A DNA stretch of 64,000 bases from Roseomonas sp. GTDB taxonomy: Bacteria > Pseudomonadota > Alphaproteobacteria > Acetobacterales > Acetobacteraceae. How positions within the stretch are numbered: position 1 is the first letter of the stretch; every line of letters begins with the position of its first letter. The stretch lies in contig JADCFQ010000014.1 of assembly GCA_020249435.1 (NCBI GenBank), positions 1 to 64,000 of the forward strand, given 5' to 3'. Made by a program: the position numbers and the translations under genes. Under the pieces are notes generated by a model that saw only the letters and a list, made by a program, of their open reading frames with translations, made no database searches and was not told the origin of the DNA. Below are positions 59,775 through 64,000 of this stretch, piece by piece.

Positions 59775-60659
59775 ATGGCAACTTCTATGGCCATTCCGAT
59801 GGCGACTGAGGGCAACCTCTCCCGCTATCTCCAGGATATTCGCAAATTCCCGATGCTCTCGGCTGAGGAAGAACTCAGCCTGGCGCGCCGTTGGCGCGAC
59901 AATGCCGATGAGCCGGCAGCGCATAAGCTTGTCACATCCCACCTGCGCCTGGTTGCCAAGATTGCCATGGGCTATCGCGGCTATGGCCTGCCGGTTGGTG
60001 AACTGATCTCTGAGGGCAATGTCGGGATGATGCAGGCGGTCAAGCGCTTCGATCCCGATCGCGGCTTCCGTTTGGCGACCTATGCCATGTGGTGGATCCG
60101 CGCGGCCATTCAGGAATACATCCTGCATTCCTGGTCGCTCGTGAAAATGGGCACCACGGCAGCGCAGAAAAAGCTGTTCTTCAATTTGCGCCGGTTGAAG
60201 GCGCAGATGTCGGCCCTGGAAGAAGGCGATTTGCAGCCCGAACAGGTGGCCAAGATCAGCCATGTGCTGCAGGTGCCGGAACAGGACGTGATTTCCATGA
60301 ACCGGCGCCTTGCGGCTGCCGATAACAGCCTGAATGCACCACTCCGCGCCGATGGCGAAGGCGAATGGCAGGATTGGCTGGTGGATGAAAGCGACAACCA
60401 GGAACAGGAACTCGCCGAACATCAGGACATGTCAAACCGCCGCGAATTGCTGAGCGGTGCGCTAAAAACGCTGAATGAGCGTGAACGGCATATCCTGATC
60501 GAACGCCGGCTGAAGGAAGAACCGACGACGCTGGAAGAACTTTCGCAGCATTACAACATCAGCCGTGAGCGCGTGCGCCAGATTGAAGTGCGCGCCTTTG
60601 AAAAGCTGCAAAAATCCATGCGTCAGCAGATCATGGATCGGCGCTTGACGATTGGCTGA
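59775..60659 (+). CDS. rpoH: Heat-shock sigma factor 32
   Basis: RNA polymerase sigma factor of 294 residues. Region 2 (about 48-118) has the core-binding and -10-recognition helices; the RpoH box QKKLFFNLR is at 131-139; region 4 near the C-terminus carries the helix-turn-helix LEELSQHYNISRERVRQIE. Directs transcription of chaperone and protease genes. A bidirectional terminator follows. hslO, near the other end of the window, is a typical member of this stress response. Confidence 0.96.
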   Translation: MATSMAIPMATEGNLSRYLQDIRKFPMLSAEEELSLARRWRDNADEPAAHKLVTSHLRLVAKIAMGYRGYGLPVGELISEGNVGMMQAVKRFDPDRGFRLATYAMWWIRAAIQEYILHSWSLVKMGTTAAQKKLFFNLRRLKAQMSALEEGDLQPEQVAKISHVLQVPEQDVISMNRRLAAADNSLNAPLRADGEGEWQDWLVDESDNQEQELAEHQDMSNRRELLSGALKTLNERERHILIERRLKEEPTTLEELSQHYNISRERVRQIEVRAFEKLQKSMRQQIMDRRLTIG

Positions 60660-60677
60660 AGAAGTCTGGTTCAACAA

Positions 60678-60710
60678 AAAAGGCGGTGGAAATTCCACCG
60701 CCTTTTCTTT
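60678..60710. terminator. Bidirectional rho-independent terminator
   Basis: Stem AAGGCGGTGG with CCACCGCCTT, five-base loop AAATT, preceded by A-rich and followed by T-rich sequence (TTTTCTTTT), lying between the convergent rpoH and amino-acid binding protein genes. It can act in both directions. Confidence 0.9.
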
Positions 60711-60724
60711 TGTCCTAAAGCCAA

Positions 60725-61762
60725 TCAGCGAATGGGCGGCGCGTAATGCAGCCCGCCATTATTCCACAGGTTGTTCACGCCACGCGGAATACCGATCGGG
60801 ATAATGCTGCGTTCATACATTTCACCGTAATTGCCGACCTGGCGGACGATCTTGACCACCCAGTCATTCTCAACGCCAAGCGACCTGCCGAGATCACCGG
60901 TCCGGCCAAGCAGGCGCTGCACATCCGGATTCACACTGGTGCGCGCCATTTCCTCGACATTCTGGCTAGTCACGCCCAATTCTTCAGCAGTGATCTGCGC
61001 AAAAAGCGTCCAACGCACCAGGTCAAAGAACTTCCAGTCACCCTTGCGGACCGCCGGGCCAAGCGGTTCCTTGGAAATGATTTCCGGTAGCAGGATGAAA
61101 TCCGCCGCATCCGTCGTGCGCGTGGCGCGGAAAGACGCCAGTGAAGACGCATCGTTAGTATAGGCATCGCAGCGGCCGGCCACGAAGGCCGCGCGGATTT
61201 CTTCCGCCTGTTCAATCACCACCGGCGTGAAGCGCATGCGGTTCGTGCGGAAGAAGTCAGCAAGGTTCAGTTCCGTGGTGGTGCCGGGCTGCACGCAAAC
61301 CGTGGCACCATCAAGCTGCTTCGCCGAGGTGACGCCAGAGCTCCGCTTCACCATGAAGCCCTGACCATCATAGAAATTGATCCCCGCGAAAGCGAGGCCG
61401 AGCGCGCTTTCGCGCGCCATGGTCCAGGTGGTGTTGCGCACCAGAATGTCCAATTCGCCCGATTGCAGCATGGGGAAGCGCTGCACGGTGGTATTGGGCA
61501 CAAAGCGCACCTTGGTCGCATCACCCAACAGGGCAGCGGCCACTGCACGGCAGGTATCCACATCCAGGCCGCGGAATTCGCCGCGGCTATCGGGCAGGGC
61601 AAAGCCCGGCGCATTGGTGGAAACGCCGCAAATCAACTGCCCACGGGCACGAATGGCAGCCATGGTATCGGCCGCGGGCGCTTGCGCCATGGCCGGGGCG
61701 GCCGTCACGGCCATCAGCCCCGCCAGGGCCGCGCCGGAAAGGGCGCGGGTAAATCGGATCAT
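60725..61762 (-). CDS. Amino-acid ABC transporter binding protein (AapJ-like)
   Basis: Periplasmic binding protein of 345 residues with a signal peptide (MIRFTRALSGAALAGLMAVTAAPAMAQ), then GQLICGVSTNAPGFALPDSRGEFRGLDVD, VRFVPNTTVQRFPMLQSGELDILVRNTTWTMARE and the C-terminal YERSIIPIGIPRGVNNLWNNGGLHYAPP, all typical of the general L-amino acid (Aap/Bzt) type. ATG 61762 follows GGGAGACAGAAGT. The permease and ATPase genes are not in the window. An M20 peptidase lies just upstream on the same strand. Confidence 0.92.
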   Translation of the reverse strand: MIRFTRALSGAALAGLMAVTAAPAMAQAPAADTMAAIRARGQLICGVSTNAPGFALPDSRGEFRGLDVDTCRAVAAALLGDATKVRFVPNTTVQRFPMLQSGELDILVRNTTWTMARESALGLAFAGINFYDGQGFMVKRSSGVTSAKQLDGATVCVQPGTTTELNLADFFRTNRMRFTPVVIEQAEEIRAAFVAGRCDAYTNDASSLASFRATRTTDAADFILLPEIISKEPLGPAVRKGDWKFFDLVRWTLFAQITAEELGVTSQNVEEMARTSVNPDVQRLLGRTGDLGRSLGVENDWVVKIVRQVGNYGEMYERSIIPIGIPRGVNNLWNNGGLHYAPPIR

Positions 61763-61870
61763 ACTTCTGTCTCCCATAGGTTCAGGAAGCCGGTTTTGCG
61801 CCAGCCACACCCGGACATCATGGCCCCTGCCGGACCCAAGGCCAAGCCCCTCCTGGTGATGCATGAGGGT

Positions 61871-63151
61871 TTAATCGCGCGGCCTGACCCCGCACCAATC
61901 GGCGATGAAGGTGGCGATGGTGCGGGTGCATTTGCGCAAATCCTCGATCGAGGTGCGCTCATCAAAGGCATGCGCCCCCTCTCCCTTCGGGCCGTAGCAA
62001 AGGCCGGGGATGTCGAAATAGAGCCCGTAATAGCGCGTGTCATTCACCGCCGTGGTGCGCCGTTCCGGCATTTGCCCGCCATGGACAGAGGCATGGGCGG
62101 CGGCCAGCACGGCCTCGGCCTCGCTGCCCGGTTCCAGCACATAGGGGTCGGTCTGAAAGCCGGTCCAGACGATCTCAGGCGGGTTATTCGCCAGGAAGCC
62201 ATCACCCTTGGCGGCCGCGCGCACCGTCGCTTCAATGCCGGCCATGGCTTCTTCCGGTGAGGTGCCGGGCACAAGGCCGATGCGGCAATCCACCTCACAC
62301 CAGGCGGGGGTGGAAGAAGCCCAATCGCCGCCGCGAATGATGCCGGGGTTGAATTTGATCGGGTCCTTGATGTCGGCATACCAGGTGCTCGCCCGCGCGG
62401 CTTCGTTCAATGTGCGGGTATGCGCGTAAAGCGCCTGGATCAGCACATAGGCGGACATGATGGCGTTGCTGCCATCCTGCGCCACCGCGACATGCACAGG
62501 AATGCCGCGCACACGCAGCCGAAACCAGATGGTGCCGGTTTGGCTGCGGGTGATGGTATGGCCGGTAGGTTCAGGCACCAGCGCAGCGTCAGCACGATAA
62601 CCGCGCAGCAGCGTGGAAAGCGCGCCATTGCCGGTGCTTTCTTCCTCGGTCACGGTCTCGACATAGACATCGGCGGCGGGTTCAAGCCCGGCATCGCGAA
62701 TGGCATCCATGGCATAGACCATGCAAGCGACACCCGATTTCATGTCATGCGCGCCGCGGCCATACATCCAGCCATCGCGGATCACGGCGGCATAGGGCGG
62801 ATGGGTCCACATATCGGCGGGGCCTTCGGGCACCACATCAATATGGCCTTGCAGGATCAGGCTGCGCCCGGTGGGGTTCTTCGCGCGATAGGCCGCCACC
62901 ACCTGCACGCTGCCGGCGGGATCACATTCCACCATGGGCGCCATTTTCGGATGCGGCGGCACATCGGCCAGGGTGTAGCGGTCCACCGCATAACCGCGCG
63001 CCGCCATTTGGCGGGCAAACCAATCCTGCAAGGGCGCTTCGCGGCCACGCAGGCTTGGAAAGCGCACCAGCTCCGCCAGGAACTTCACCTGCTTGTCAAA
63101 ATTCGTATCAATGGCCGCAGCAATCCGCGCCATGGCTTCCTTATCGGCCAT
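61871..63151 (-). CDS. M20 peptidase (ArgE/DapE-related)
   Basis: Zinc hydrolase of 426 residues with QGHIDVVP (metal histidine and aspartate), GRGAHDMKSG (bridging aspartate), EEESTGNGA (catalytic and metal glutamates) and GEGAHAFDE near the end (last metal histidine). A dimerisation domain sits between about 205 and 320. It deacylates N-acyl amino acids or cleaves dipeptides. Placed between two amino-acid/peptide binding protein genes, it likely processes imported material. Confidence 0.9.
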   Translation of the reverse strand: MADKEAMARIAAAIDTNFDKQVKFLAELVRFPSLRGREAPLQDWFARQMAARGYAVDRYTLADVPPHPKMAPMVECDPAGSVQVVAAYRAKNPTGRSLILQGHIDVVPEGPADMWTHPPYAAVIRDGWMYGRGAHDMKSGVACMVYAMDAIRDAGLEPAADVYVETVTEEESTGNGALSTLLRGYRADAALVPEPTGHTITRSQTGTIWFRLRVRGIPVHVAVAQDGSNAIMSAYVLIQALYAHTRTLNEAARASTWYADIKDPIKFNPGIIRGGDWASSTPAWCEVDCRIGLVPGTSPEEAMAGIEATVRAAAKGDGFLANNPPEIVWTGFQTDPYVLEPGSEAEAVLAAAHASVHGGQMPERRTTAVNDTRYYGLYFDIPGLCYGPKGEGAHAFDERTSIEDLRKCTRTIATFIADWCGVRPRD

Positions 63152-63190
63152 GCTGATCAGTCTTTCCTATCAGTGGTTGTCATGCTGCGT

Positions 63191-64000
63191 TCAGGGTGGG
63201 CTCGCCAAAAGCGCATTGGTGTACCAGGAAGGCGAGGCATCATATTTCACCTTATTCCTGAGCCCCGCCCAGGAAACCTTCAGATAAAAAATCGGAAGAA
63301 CACCGCCATCTTCGATGCCGATCCGCATCGCCTCAGCGGTCAGTGCATTGCGCCGCGTGGTATCCATGGTGCGCAAAGCCTCGGCCAAGGGCGCATCCAT
63401 CGCCGGGTTTGAATAATGCTGGCGATTGAAGGGGCCGGCACCGGTTTCGCTATTGCGGGTCATCAGCACCTGGCGAAGCGTATTGGCCGCGATGGAGGAG
63501 GTATAGGTGGTCATGAACATCGAAAACTCCCGCGCTGTAGCACGGGTGAAAAGATTGGCGGGCGGCAGGACCTCCACCCGCGTTTCGATGCCAAGCCGCG
63601 TCCAACCCTGAGCGATGGCCTGCGCCACATCAGTGTCCGACGCAAACCAGCCATTGGGGCTATGGATGGTGATGCGGAAACCATCCGGATAGCCCGCTTC
63701 ACGCAGCAAAGCGCGTGCCTGATCCAGATCATAACGCGGCGGCGGCATATTGGGCGCGCGGTCGGCAACAGCGGGGGCAGCGAATTGTTCCGCCGGCATG
63801 CCTTGGCCCATCAGCAGCCGATCCACAATGCCTTGGCGATTGATCGCGAGCGAAAGCGCGCGCCGCACCCGCGCATCGCGCAAGGGGTTGCGTTCCAGCA
63901 CGCGACCTTGCTTGTCGGTGACGAAGGGTGAAGGGTCACGCGCGGCATCGGGGAAAAGATAGGCCGTGCCATTGCTGGCGACACCGAAGACAGATAGCCG
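63191..64000 (-). CDS. Peptide-type ABC transporter binding protein (partial, N-terminus off the window)
   Basis: The C-terminal 269 residues of a family 5 solute-binding protein (DppA/OppA/NikA type); the frame stays open to base 64000 on the minus strand, so the start lies beyond the edge. Visible are VRRALSLAINRQGIVDRLLMGQG, ALLREAGYPDGFRITI and IGIEDGGVLPIFYLK. A GTG at 63901 is internal and not the real start. It is followed after 39 bases by the M20 peptidase gene. Ligand unknown; peptides are the default guess. Confidence 0.85.
   Translation of the reverse strand, partial: RLSVFGVASNGTAYLFPDAARDPSPFVTDKQGRVLERNPLRDARVRRALSLAINRQGIVDRLLMGQGMPAEQFAAPAVADRAPNMPPPRYDLDQARALLREAGYPDGFRITIHSPNGWFASDTDVAQAIAQGWTRLGIETRVEVLPPANLFTRATAREFSMFMTTYTSSIAANTLRQVLMTRNSETGAGPFNRQHYSNPAMDAPLAEALRTMDTTRRNALTAEAMRIGIEDGGVLPIFYLKVSWAGLRNKVKYDASPSWYTNALLASPP

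Noticed and set aside
59775-59794. ATGGC/GCCAT pairing over the rpoH start codon as an RNA thermometer
   Set aside because: Only five base pairs with a ten-base loop; too weak to claim.

Overview
The window looks like a GC-rich alphaproteobacterial chromosome, most probably from the Acetobacteraceae (Roseomonas-like). This is inferred from the high-GC codon usage, a typical alphaproteobacterial RpoH, short ModE-type regulation, an AapJ-like amino-acid binding protein and many tripartite-tricarboxylate (Bug/TctC) binding proteins. No rRNA, tRNA, CRISPR array, insertion sequence or prophage gene was found. Coding density is very high, with many 4-bp start/stop overlaps, and no gap exceeds 300 bases.

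Layout. 0.2-7.2 kb: sugar isomerase and sugar-nucleotide epimerase, cysK-cysE, a DedA protein, then hslO, a lipoprotein and an M20 amidohydrolase. 7.3-19.5 kb: two divergent catabolic operons. The minus-strand one runs SDR, carbamoylase-type hydrolase, hyuA, hyuB. The plus-strand one runs hydroxyacid dehydrogenase, flavin reductase, three tandem Bug binding proteins and a ThDP enzyme. 19.8-22.1 kb: a TorF-type outer-membrane protein and a flavin monooxygenase-like protein. 22.2-31.2 kb: a polysaccharide region with a polyprenyl-phosphate glycosyltransferase, a DUF6311-like membrane protein, an initiating sugar transferase, a flippase and four more glycosyltransferases. 31.3-35.5 kb: a DUF35 protein, a thiolase-like protein, an ArgH-superfamily lyase and a Bug protein. 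35.5-38.5 kb: NUDIX, luciferase-like oxidoreductase and PhoD-like phosphatase. 38.5-41.4 kb: modABC plus a ModE-like regulator, with a clear operator at the modA promoter.

41.7-44.4 kb: an RTX repeat protein. 44.5-48.2 kb: a compact run of msrA, msrB, a beta-propeller, a polysaccharide deacetylase and a sterol-desaturase-family hydroxylase. 48.2-52.3 kb: a TRAP-type binding protein next to a large hybrid histidine kinase. 52.4-53.6 kb: exported glutathione peroxidase and a sulfite-oxidase-family molybdoenzyme. 53.7-56.8 kb: leuC, leuD and a fifth Bug protein. 56.9-60.7 kb: another membrane glycosyltransferase, two small genes (one a 54-codon DUF2256 gene), an RluD-type pseudouridine synthase and rpoH. 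60.7-64 kb: an amino-acid binding protein, an M20 peptidase and a peptide-type binding protein cut by the window edge.

The main theme is scavenging of organic acids and amino-acid derivatives: eight transport binding proteins in the window have no membrane partner here, and most sit beside catabolic enzymes. The best candidates for under-described biology are the divergent hyu/Bug/ThDP region, the DUF35-thiolase-lyase cassette, the binding-protein/kinase pair and the ModE-controlled mod operon.
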